NCBI GenBank assembly: GCA_034409055.1
Contig: DAOUMU010000081.1
Coordinates: 1-52,649 of the forward strand
DNA: 52,649 nucleotides
Reading direction: 5' to 3'
Origin: DAOUMU01 sp034409055
GTDB lineage: Bacteria; Chloroflexota; Anaerolineae; 4572-78; J111
Shown here: positions 31,917 to 40,400 of the stretch, piece after piece
How positions within the stretch are numbered: position 1 is the first letter of the stretch
Layout of the letters: each line of letters begins with the position of its first letter
The notes under the pieces: generated by a model
What the model was told of the DNA's origin: nothing
The model's input: only the letters and a program-made list of their open reading frames with translations
Databases searched by the model: none
Made by a program: the position numbers and the translations under genes

Positions 31917-34900
31917 ATGCACATCTTACGAAAAGGTGTACGGCTACTTAACAAATCATTTAACATTCGGACCAACGAATGGCCTCGCTTCCTGTTAATT
32001 TATTTGATATACTTTGTGGCCCTGACCGGCATGAAGTGGGGCGAACCGGTGGTGGAGGCCGCCTTCCTGGAGCAAGTCGGGGTCGATTTTCTCCCCTGGG
32101 CTTTCATTATCAATGCCACTTTCTCTATTATTGCTTCGGCCATTTATACCGGTTTCGCCGACCGGGTCGATAACACCAAGCTGTTGATTGCCCTTTTTAT
32201 GTTCAGTGGACTGGGGATTATCGCCGGTCTGGTTTTATTGGGGTGGAACCTGGTCATCATTACCTACCCCTTGTTGTTCTTGATCTTAAATGTGCCGTTA
32301 CTGGACATTTTTAACGTGCACTGGCCCATCTACGTTAATGGCTTCTACGACACCCAATCCGCCAAGCGCATCATTCCCCTCCTGGCTTCCGGGGCCCGTG
32401 TGGCCGGTATCGTGGCCGGTTTGACCTTACCATTTCTGAACCGTTTTTTCTCACCGGCCGGTATCATTTTTATCTGGCTTATCATGTTGGTGATCGCAGC
32501 CTTGACCGCCTGGCTGATGCCTTATTTGTTGAAAGAACAGACAACCGAGGGCGACAAAGCTGGCTATGCCGGCCTCAGCCCGGTGGCCCCATCGACTTCA
32601 TACCTCAACAACATCCGCGCCGGTTTCCGCTATGTTTACCAATCTTCTTTTTTGCGTTGGCTGGCTTTGGCGGCCCTGTTAACTTTCATCCTCCTCCAGC
32701 TCATTAATTACCAGGCCCTGCAAATCCTGAGAAATGAACTGCAGACCACCGAGGATATTTCCAACTTTATCGGCCGGCTGAATGCTATCGGTAACCTGAT
32801 TGCCTTGCCCCTTCAACTTTTCTTGCTCAATCGCTTGATTGGCCGGATTGGCCTGGGCAGTACCAGTTTAATTTTTCCCACGGGTACCCTGGCTGTCAGC
32901 GGGGCATTGGCCCTGGTGCAAAACATCCCTACGGCAGCCCTGGGTTACGTCAATCGAACCACTTTCCGTACGACCTTCCGTAATCCAATCGACAACCTAT
33001 TGTACAATGCCGTTCCTTTACGCGTTAAAGGTCGGGCGCGGGCTTTTATCGTCGGCCTGATTGTGCCTGTTGGTTCTCTGATCGGTGGGTTACTGCTTTT
33101 GGTGCCCATCGTGCCGGCGACCTGGCTTTTATCAGCCTTAATCGGGATTTTGGCTATCGCCTACCTGGCCAGTGCCGCGATGGTTCGTAAACAGTACAGC
33201 CAGGCCCTGATCACAATGCTGGAGCAGGAAGATTTTTCATTCCTGTTTTCGCAAGGAGATCCGAGTCTGGTGGCCGCCGACCCGGCCACCCTCAACTTTT
33301 TGCAGAAAAAACTTGAGGAAAGCTCCAGCTACGAATTTACCGTTTTTATGGCTCAATTGATCAGTCAGGTCGGTGGTAGTCAAGCCGTACCAATTTTAGA
33401 ACAGGCGGTAAAAACTGCGCCAGAGGCGGAGACTCGTACGGCTATGATTGATGCCCTGGTTGCCGCCGACGTGCGGGGCAAGGCTGTTCGCCAACTCTAC
33501 CAGGATTTTCTGGCTGATAGTGATGGCCGGGTTCGACAATCGGCTCTGGTCGGCTTGGAACGGTTGGCTGAGACCGACGACGAGCAGTTTCTATCCGTGG
33601 CCCTGGACAGGCTGTCAGATCCAGATATTGAGGTGCGAGTCCAGGTTCTGGCGGCGCTGGCCCGTTCGGCCAGTAACTTTTACGATTTGACCTCAGCCGT
33701 GGCAGGATTATACCAGCTTCTGCATGATGAGGAGCCGCATCGACGGGCCCAGGGGGTGCGTATTCTGGGCCAGATTGACGACCGGCGCGCTATCCGTACG
33801 CTGGTAGACTATCTGGCGAATCCTGAGGATGAGGTCCGTCTAGAAGCGGCGGTGGCTGTTGAAAAGCGAGCAAAAGATAAGATGCCCGATCAGGTGATCG
33901 GGCCGCTGGTCGAACAGATAATTCCCTTACTGCAAGACCCCGTAGAACGGGTACGCCAGGTTACCCTGAACGTTTTAGGGAATCTGGGCAGCCACCAGTC
34001 ACACCAGGCCGTTGTCAATGCCCTCACAGACGCCAGTCCTCAGGTCAGAGCGACGGCCGTGGAAGCACTGGTTCAGCTCGGCAAGTCAGTCATCCCCATC
34101 GTTCACCACCAGCTCGATTCACCTGATTTACAATTGCGCAAAATGGCGGCCATTGTCTTGAGCCGCATCAGCCAGCGACAGTTTGGGGGCCTGGTCGAGT
34201 CGCAAATTATCGGCAACCTGCTGACCATTTATAGTAACTATAGTCGGATAGAGGCCCTGGCCTCCTGCGCCAGGTATCCCACCGTTTCGATCTTGCAAGG
34301 TGCGCTTCGCGAGCAGAATCAAGAACTGATTGACGAGATTTTTTATATCCTGGCCACCGTCCACGACCCCGATGCGATAGAAATTATCACCGAATCGCTG
34401 CAAAGTGAGAGTAGTCGAGTTCGGGCTAATGCGGCCGAAGCGTTGGAGTCGCTGACCAGTCCGCAAACAGCTCAACTGATTGCACCCCTGTTTGAGCCTG
34501 ACCTGGCCCCGGTTCAGTTGCTGTCCCTCAGTAAAGAAGCCTGGGATATGCCGGATTTGGATACGGTCCAGGCCATCGAACAGATCATAACCACGCCCGG
34601 TGCTCCGTGGTTGCGAGCCATTATGACCTTTGCTCTGGGGGAAATGGGCGTTTCCCTTTCGCCGGATGGGGCGGATACTACCGCTAAGGTTGATCGACAA
34701 AAAAGGGGCAAAGCACGCCGTTCCCAACCGGCGGACTTGCTGGGGATGTTCGCAGATGCTGCTGAGGATACGTCGTCCCGACTGGCCAAAAAGAGAAAGA
34801 CCCCTGACCAACCTGCCCCTGCTTCCCAGCCAGTACCGTTGACCTTACCAGAAATTGAGGCCCTACTGAAAAATTCGGCGGCTGACCCGGACACTGATGT

Positions 34901-35468
34901 GCGTCTGGCCACGCAGGCCGCCAGAAGGCTGCTGTCCGGTTTCCGTATCACCGAAGCCGCCACAGAGGAGGTAATCTTGCTCTCGACGATTGAAAAAATC
35001 ATCTTTTTAAAACAGGTTCCCTTTTTCAAGGGCATGACCATTAATCAGCTCGAGGTGCTGGCCAAGATTTGTGAACAGGAGCTACTTGAAGAGGATCAGT
35101 GGATATTTCATCAGGGTGATCCCGGCGGGGCCATGTACATTATCGTCAGCGGCCGGGTGGGTATTGAGCTGGAAAAACGCAAAGGTTCCTACGCCCGTTT
35201 GGCCACGTTGGGGGCCTATTCTTACTTTGGTGAAATGAGTTTGTTTGACAATAGCACTCGTTCTGCTGGCGCTCTGACCATCCAAGACACGCTGCTGCTA
35301 CGCTTACGCCGTGAACCGCTCATCGCCTTGGCCCGCCAATACCCCGATGTGTCGCTGGAGCTGATTAAAGTCCTCAGCGAACGGCTGCGCAAAGCCAATC
35401 TGCGCATTACTGAACTGACTCGGAGCAGACCGCGCGAACTGCAAAAGTTATTCGACCAGTTTGATTGA
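31917..35468 (+). CDS. Nucleotide-transporter-like membrane protein fused to HEAT repeats and a cNMP-binding domain
   Basis: The protein has 1183 residues. About residues 20-440 form a 10-12 helix membrane region resembling the ATP/ADP translocase (NTT/Tlc) branch of the MFS fold: RTNEWPRFLLIYLIYFVALT, FNVHWPIYVNGFYDTQSAKR, and a loop FRNPIDNLLYNAVP. About 450-880 are HEAT-like helical repeats (e.g. DPDIEVRVQVLAALAR, DPVERVRQVTLNVLG, DASPQVRATAVEALVQLG). After a basic linker, a cyclic-nucleotide-binding domain (about 1030-1160) has an intact phosphate-binding cassette, FGEMSLFDNSTRSAGA, with the Glu and Arg that hold cAMP. It may be a cAMP-gated transporter or a membrane scaffold. The next gene begins 31 nt later. 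Confidence 0.8.
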   Translation: MHILRKGVRLLNKSFNIRTNEWPRFLLIYLIYFVALTGMKWGEPVVEAAFLEQVGVDFLPWAFIINATFSIIASAIYTGFADRVDNTKLLIALFMFSGLGIIAGLVLLGWNLVIITYPLLFLILNVPLLDIFNVHWPIYVNGFYDTQSAKRIIPLLASGARVAGIVAGLTLPFLNRFFSPAGIIFIWLIMLVIAALTAWLMPYLLKEQTTEGDKAGYAGLSPVAPSTSYLNNIRAGFRYVYQSSFLRWLALAALLTFILLQLINYQALQILRNELQTTEDISNFIGRLNAIGNLIALPLQLFLLNRLIGRIGLGSTSLIFPTGTLAVSGALALVQNIPTAALGYVNRTTFRTTFRNPIDNLLYNAVPLRVKGRARAFIVGLIVPVGSLIGGLLLLVPIVPATWLLSALIGILAIAYLASAAMVRKQYSQALITMLEQEDFSFLFSQGDPSLVAADPATLNFLQKKLEESSSYEFTVFMAQLISQVGGSQAVPILEQAVKTAPEAETRTAMIDALVAADVRGKAVRQLYQDFLADSDGRVRQSALVGLERLAETDDEQFLSVALDRLSDPDIEVRVQVLAALARSASNFYDLTSAVAGLYQLLHDEEPHRRAQGVRILGQIDDRRAIRTLVDYLANPEDEVRLEAAVAVEKRAKDKMPDQVIGPLVEQIIPLLQDPVERVRQVTLNVLGNLGSHQSHQAVVNALTDASPQVRATAVEALVQLGKSVIPIVHHQLDSPDLQLRKMAAIVLSRISQRQFGGLVESQIIGNLLTIYSNYSRIEALASCARYPTVSILQGALREQNQELIDEIFYILATVHDPDAIEIITESLQSESSRVRANAAEALESLTSPQTAQLIAPLFEPDLAPVQLLSLSKEAWDMPDLDTVQAIEQIITTPGAPWLRAIMTFALGEMGVSLSPDGADTTAKVDRQKRGKARRSQPADLLGMFADAAEDTSSRLAKKRKTPDQPAPASQPVPLTLPEIEALLKNSAADPDTDVRLATQAARRLLSGFRITEAATEEVILLSTIEKIIFLKQVPFFKGMTINQLEVLAKICEQELLEEDQWIFHQGDPGGAMYIIVSGRVGIELEKRKGSYARLATLGAYSYFGEMSLFDNSTRSAGALTIQDTLLLRLRREPLIALARQYPDVSLELIKVLSERLRKANLRITELTRSRPRELQKLFDQFD

Positions 35469-35499
35469 TCTCTTTACTTGCCTCAAAAGTGGTGACGGC

Positions 35500-36318
35500 A
35501 TGGAGCCCCTGGTTTTTTCGGTTGTAGAAACTCCGGACAGACAATATGTAGAGTTGTGTCAGTCTCCAATCCAATCTGTTCCCCAGGCCGCCTGGCAAAA
35601 GATGGCTGCCAATATCGCTTATGAAGAAAGTCTAACCTCCTATCCGGCTGATGCTTTAAGCAATCGGTGGCAAGAAGGTCGGGCCGCCGTAGCGATCAAA
35701 GACAACGAGATTGTCAGTTACATCAGTCTCATCCTCGTTTTTTCCCAGGCGACACGCTTGGAGCTAAGCAAACAAATTGGTGTTGCGCCTGATTGCATGC
35801 CCAATACCGACCTGTATGAATCGGCCACGGGCTGGACTCACCCGGCCTGGCGGCGCAAAGGCATCAGTTTACAGTTGCGCCGCCAACTCCTGAAACGTTT
35901 CAACGACCCAAACTGCCTGTATATCACCATTGCCGTTGGCCTGGCCGCCTCGCCCGTTGTGGCCAGACTGGGCTGGCGACTGGTATCTTGGGGGGAAATT
36001 GCCTGCGTAAGCAGCCTGGTCGGCCTGCCAAGAACCAGTGCGGCTGGTAAGATCAGCAGAACCGGGCGACAGTTACCCCCAGGGATGAAACTATATGCAG
36101 GTAAGCACATTACACCTGACCGGCAGACGACCCATCCCTGGCAGCATTTCTGCCACTTCTGGGTGTCAAATCTGCCGCTGGCTGTGGACCTGAATCGGCA
36201 GTTATCAGGCCTGGTGAACCAGGATCTCAACCGATGGCGACAGGCCGTGGTGGCCGTGGTGGCCAATCCACCGGAGCCTACCTGGAAACCTTTTCTTTTC
36301 AATGATGATTTTGGGTAA
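35500..36318 (+). CDS. GNAT-like acyltransferase-fold protein
   Basis: About 272 residues from the ATG at 35500 (GGTGA upstream, modest); a TTG at 35461 overlapping the previous stop is an alternative. A GNAT-like core is seen in the middle: ESATGWTHPAWRRKGISLQL, with an acetyl-CoA-type RRKG loop, and IAVGLAASPVVARLGWRLVSW, a motif-B-like segment. The C-terminal 90 residues (HFCHFWVSNLPLAVDLNRQL onward) are unlike ordinary GNATs. It is in line with the sensory-cluster genes. It could modify a cluster protein or be a degenerate binding fold; no substrate can be named. Confidence 0.55.
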   Translation: MEPLVFSVVETPDRQYVELCQSPIQSVPQAAWQKMAANIAYEESLTSYPADALSNRWQEGRAAVAIKDNEIVSYISLILVFSQATRLELSKQIGVAPDCMPNTDLYESATGWTHPAWRRKGISLQLRRQLLKRFNDPNCLYITIAVGLAASPVVARLGWRLVSWGEIACVSSLVGLPRTSAAGKISRTGRQLPPGMKLYAGKHITPDRQTTHPWQHFCHFWVSNLPLAVDLNRQLSGLVNQDLNRWRQAVVAVVANPPEPTWKPFLFNDDFG

Positions 36319-36367
36319 GCGAGATGAGAATTAGCCCATTCATACCCTATTCGATCCGGATTAATTA

Positions 36368-36376
36368 TGGTATAAT
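36368..36376 (+). promoter_or_regulatory. Extended -10 promoter before the solute-binding lipoprotein
   Basis: TGG-TATAAT (TATAAT at 36371-36376) fits an extended -10 promoter with no clear -35. It would give a leader of about 30 nt before the 36411 ATG and drive the lipoprotein-receptor-ATPase part of the cluster. Confidence 0.5.
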
Positions 36377-36410
36377 ATTTCGAGACCTTATGAACACCTT
36401 ATGGAGGAAA

Positions 36411-38231
36411 ATGCCCAGGAAAGTTACGAAAAAATACCGTTATTCTTACCTTCTGGCCCTGTTGTTGGCCGTTGGCCTGTTATCCACGGCCTGTATCGGT
36501 TTGGTAGCCGAGCGGCCTGTTCAACCAGAAGTTACCCCCACTGTGGTAGAAACTCCAACCGGCGAACCGGGTGTTGGCGATACGCTCAGCATTCTTTACT
36601 GGCAAGCGCCGACGATTCTTAACCCCCATCTGGCCGTTGCCCAAAAAGACTGGGGGGCCAGCCGGGTGACCTACGAACCGCTGGCCAGTTTTGACCAAGA
36701 TGGGGAGTTAGTGCCCTTCCTGGCCGCAGAAATTCCTAGCCAGGAAAACGGGGGGGTCGCGCCCGACGGCCGGTCGGTTACCTGGAAACTCAGGCAAGAT
36801 GTTAAATGGTCCGACGGTGAACCCTTTACCGCCGATGATGTTCTCTTTACCTACGAGTTCATCTCTAACCCAGAGACCGGGGCCACGACGACGGCCGTCT
36901 ATAGTGCCGTCGAAAGCGTGGCAGTAATTGACGACTATACGGTCAAAGTCAATTTCAAAGATGTCACGCCGGGCTGGTTTCTGCCTTTTGTCGGCGTGCA
37001 GGGGATGATTATTCCCCGGCACCTCTTTGAGCCCTACAATGGCCCCAATGCTTTACAGGCGCCTGGTAACCTTATGCCTGTGGGCACCGGTCCCTACCGG
37101 GTGGTCTCATTCAAACCCCAAGAAGTTTTATTCCTGGGTAGCCAACTGGTTGAAACCAACAAGATTGTGTATGAACCCAATCCCTTCTTTCCAGAAGCGG
37201 ACCAACTTTACTTTAGCCGGGTGGAGCTAAGAGGAGGGGGGACTCCGAAAGAAGCTGCCCGGTCTGTGTTACAGGTAGGTGATGTGCATTTTGCCCTTAA
37301 CCTGCAGCTCGATGTGACCACCCTGGCCGAAATGGAAGCCGGGGGTAAGGGCAAACTGGTCGTGCCGGCTGGCTCTTTTTTCGTCGAACGCATTTTGCTC
37401 AATCGCACCGATCCCAACCAGGCCACCGAGGATGGCGAACGCTCCAGTTCGCAATTTCCCCATCCCATCTTGAGCGATAAGAAAGTACGCCAGGCCCTGA
37501 CCTATGCCATTGACCGGGAGACCATCGCCGAGTTGTACGGCCCGGCCGGTCGTCTGACCAGTAATATTCTGGTGTCACCACCCTATTACCAATCGCCCAA
37601 CACCAGTTACGAGTTCAACCTGGATAAAGCCGCCGCTCTACTGGATGAAGCCGGCTGGGTAGACACCGATGGCGATGGCATTCGAGACAAGGATGGTATC
37701 AAGTTAAGCCTCGTTTTCCAAACCTCGGAGAACACCGTGCGCCAGCAAACCCAGCGTATTATCCAAAACGCCCTGGCCTCTATTGGGGTTGAGATAGAGG
37801 TAAAGATCATTCCGGCCAGTGTCTTCTTCAGTAACGATCCTTCCAACCCGGATACCCGCTTCCACTTCTATGCCGACCTGGAAGAGTTCAACACCGGCAA
37901 TAGAAGCCCTGACCCCGGCGCTTATATGAGGAGCTGGACCTGTGACGAAATAGCCCAGAAGTCGAACGATTGGTCAGGGGCAAATATCGAACGTTGGTGC
38001 AACCCTGATTATGATGCCTTATATGAGCAATCTAATAGAGAATTGGACCCCGAGAAACGCCGGCAGCTCTTTATCCAGATGAATGATATGCTGGTTGAAG
38101 ATGTTGTCGTTATTCCGCTGGTCCATCGGGATGATGTTTCCGGGGTCAGCAACGCCATCGAAGGCATCGAGATGACACCCTGGGATGCTTCCACGTGGAA
38201 CATCAAAAATTGGAGGCGTAAACAGCTATGA
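36411..38231 (+). CDS. Family 5 (peptide/nickel-type) ABC solute-binding lipoprotein
   Basis: About 606 residues from the ATG at 36411, preceded closely by GGAGG; an ATG at 36390 is the alternative. A lipoprotein signal ends in LLSTAC (Cys28), so the protein is tethered outside the membrane. The SBP_bac_5 fold is clear: WQAPTILNPHLAVAQKDW, WKLRQDVKWSDGEPFTADDV, MPVGTGPYRVVSFKP, VRQALTYAIDRETIAELYG, and RSPDPGAYMRSW. No ABC permease or ATPase gene is in the window. Its stop overlaps the start of the HAMP-GAF receptor (ATGA), so it is probably the ligand-sensing partner of that receptor rather than a transport component (inference). Confidence 0.88.
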   Translation: MPRKVTKKYRYSYLLALLLAVGLLSTACIGLVAERPVQPEVTPTVVETPTGEPGVGDTLSILYWQAPTILNPHLAVAQKDWGASRVTYEPLASFDQDGELVPFLAAEIPSQENGGVAPDGRSVTWKLRQDVKWSDGEPFTADDVLFTYEFISNPETGATTTAVYSAVESVAVIDDYTVKVNFKDVTPGWFLPFVGVQGMIIPRHLFEPYNGPNALQAPGNLMPVGTGPYRVVSFKPQEVLFLGSQLVETNKIVYEPNPFFPEADQLYFSRVELRGGGTPKEAARSVLQVGDVHFALNLQLDVTTLAEMEAGGKGKLVVPAGSFFVERILLNRTDPNQATEDGERSSSQFPHPILSDKKVRQALTYAIDRETIAELYGPAGRLTSNILVSPPYYQSPNTSYEFNLDKAAALLDEAGWVDTDGDGIRDKDGIKLSLVFQTSENTVRQQTQRIIQNALASIGVEIEVKIIPASVFFSNDPSNPDTRFHFYADLEEFNTGNRSPDPGAYMRSWTCDEIAQKSNDWSGANIERWCNPDYDALYEQSNRELDPEKRRQLFIQMNDMLVEDVVVIPLVHRDDVSGVSNAIEGIEMTPWDASTWNIKNWRRKQL

Positions 38232-40312
38232 CCAGTTCTAATCTGGTTTCATCTACTACCCAGGCCAATCCCCAAACGTCTAGAGGGCGCTGGGTGTTCG
38301 TCGATAAATTACCGGGCGCCAAACTTTTGAGGAATCTGAGCATTGGAGGCAAACTGAACATTGGGTTTGGCATCCTGGTTGCCTTGACGTTAGTCGGCGC
38401 CAGTGTCAGCTATTGGGCCAGTGTCGAAGCCACGACCAACATCAACCGGACGGAAGATTTGCGTGTGCCAACCGCCCTGGCCTCGTCCAAGGCCCAGACG
38501 GACTTACTCAAGATGCTAGGTGACGTCCGAGGCTATCTCGCTCTGGGGGAGGGGGAATTCCGCAATAGCTACAAGCAGGCCCGGCAGGCTTTTGAGGCCG
38601 ACCTGGCCGAATTGGAGAGGCTGTCGTCAAACTTTAACCCGGACAGTAAACGCCGTTTAGAGGAACTCAAAATTACCTTTGCCGAGTGGTCGCAATTGCC
38701 GGAGCAGTTGTTTGAGTTGCGGGACGATCAACTGGAGCGGGAGCCTGCCTATCGTATTTTGGCCACGGAAGGTATCCGCAATGGGGGACGGGTTCTGATT
38801 GATCTGCAAAGTATGATCGAAGCCCAAGCCCAACGCGAGCCATCGGCCCAAAACGTTGAATTGTTGGAAGACATGGCCAAGTTCCAGGGCTCATTTACTG
38901 CTATGTTGTCCGGTCTGCGGGGTTACGTGACCACTCGCAATCGCATTTACCGGCAGGAGTACGAAGTCAACCTGGAGGCCAATCAGTTTGCCTGGGAGGC
39001 CCTGAATAAGAAGCGGAATTTCCTGACCTCCAATCAGCAAACCAAGCTGGACAGCATCGCCCAGAATCGGGAGACCTTCCTGACTCTTCCCGACCAGATG
39101 TTCGAGGTATTAGAGGGTGAACGCTGGCGGGAGGACCTCTTCCTCTTCACGACCGAGGCGGTGCCCCTGGCTGGAGAGATGCAGCAGTTGCTGGCCGAAA
39201 TGACGGCGGACCAGCAGGCGTTGCTGAAAGCAGACCTGAACAGGGGCCGGCAGGGGCTGGCCATCGCCAATCAGCGAACACTGGTGGCGGGTATCGTAGC
39301 CCTTATTCTGGGGCTGACAATGGCCATTGTTTTCCGGGAAAACATTGCCGGCCCGGTTGGCCGGCTAACCGATGTAGCCGAGCGGATCAGAACCGGTGAC
39401 CTGGTAGCACAGGCCCGCGTCGAGTCCGGTGACGAGATCGGCATCCTGGCCGAAACGTTTAACAATATGACCAGCCAACTGCGACAGACCCTGCTCCAGG
39501 TCAGAAAAGAGAAAAAACGGGCCGACGATCTTTTGAACGTGGTCATACCAATTGGGGTAGAACTCTCTTCCGAAAAAGATTTCAACCGGCTACTGGAAAA
39601 CATGCTGCTGGAGGCCAAGGCATTTTGTCACGCGGACGCGGGTATCCTGTATCTGAAGGAAGCCAATCGCTTGAAGTTTGTCATTGTGCGCAATGACACC
39701 CTCAATATTGCTATGGGTGGCACCGTTGGTAAAGATGTAACCTTCTCACGGCTACCGATGATGCTGCCTGTATATGACGATGAGGCCACCCAGCAGGACA
39801 ATCGACAGAGTATCGCCGCCCACGTTGCCCAAATCGGGACTGCCATCAACATTCCCGATGCCTATCAAGAAGATGTACTCGACACTTATGGCCCTGGTAT
39901 CTTCGATGAAAAGAGTGACTATCGCTCCGTCTCCTATTTAACCATCCCCCTTAAAAATAGCCAGGACGAAGTACTGGGCGTGCTGCAACTGATCAATGCC
40001 GAAGACCCCGAAACCAGCCAGATCATCCCCTTCGACCAAAATCTGCAACAGATGATGGAGTCTTTTTCCTCACTGGCGGTGGCTGCGCTTGAAGCCTACA
40101 TTCGCGAACAGAGCTTGCGGCAGGAGATCCAACAGCTTCGTATTGAGGTCGATGAGGCCAAGCGCCAACAGCAAGTTAGCGAGATTGTAGAAACCGACTT
40201 CTTCCAGGACTTGCAATCTAAAGCTCGCAACATACGCCGGCGCAAGCGCCGCTGGTCGTCGGCCAAAGAATCTGACGAGACGCCATCTGCTCCCGACGAC
40301 AAAGAAACATAG
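38228..40312 (+). CDS. Membrane receptor: extracellular helical domain, HAMP, GAF, conserved C-terminal tail
   Basis: The protein has 694 residues. It has a TM helix (about 40-65, FGILVALTLVGASVSYWA), a long helical extracellular region (about 66-345, CHASE3/four-helix-like), a second TM (TLVAGIVALILGLTMAIVF) and a HAMP domain (ENIAGPVGRLTDVAERIRTG to ETFNNMTSQL). A GAF domain (about 440-620) ends in SLAVAALEAYI. There is no kinase, cyclase, GGDEF or methyl-accepting domain. Instead it closes with a charged helix and TDFFQDLQSKARNIRRR (from residue 630). The same tail ends the next protein (40401-42527). Start coupling (ATGA) with the solute-binding lipoprotein suggests a ligand-lipoprotein/receptor pair. 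Confidence 0.85.
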   Translation: MTSSNLVSSTTQANPQTSRGRWVFVDKLPGAKLLRNLSIGGKLNIGFGILVALTLVGASVSYWASVEATTNINRTEDLRVPTALASSKAQTDLLKMLGDVRGYLALGEGEFRNSYKQARQAFEADLAELERLSSNFNPDSKRRLEELKITFAEWSQLPEQLFELRDDQLEREPAYRILATEGIRNGGRVLIDLQSMIEAQAQREPSAQNVELLEDMAKFQGSFTAMLSGLRGYVTTRNRIYRQEYEVNLEANQFAWEALNKKRNFLTSNQQTKLDSIAQNRETFLTLPDQMFEVLEGERWREDLFLFTTEAVPLAGEMQQLLAEMTADQQALLKADLNRGRQGLAIANQRTLVAGIVALILGLTMAIVFRENIAGPVGRLTDVAERIRTGDLVAQARVESGDEIGILAETFNNMTSQLRQTLLQVRKEKKRADDLLNVVIPIGVELSSEKDFNRLLENMLLEAKAFCHADAGILYLKEANRLKFVIVRNDTLNIAMGGTVGKDVTFSRLPMMLPVYDDEATQQDNRQSIAAHVAQIGTAINIPDAYQEDVLDTYGPGIFDEKSDYRSVSYLTIPLKNSQDEVLGVLQLINAEDPETSQIIPFDQNLQQMMESFSSLAVAALEAYIREQSLRQEIQQLRIEVDEAKRQQQVSEIVETDFFQDLQSKARNIRRRKRRWSSAKESDETPSAPDDKET

Positions 40313-40400
40313 ACGGTAACGATTACGTAGGGGCAATCCCCTCGTTGAGCGTCGGAAAATTTCATCGCCGACGTCTGTTCGGGGAGGGAGGGGGTAACTA

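Noticed and set aside
34128..34811. Minus-strand open frame of 227 codons inside the transporter-like fusion gene
   Set aside because: It lies within the HEAT/linker coding region, has no start signal and no family-like sequence.
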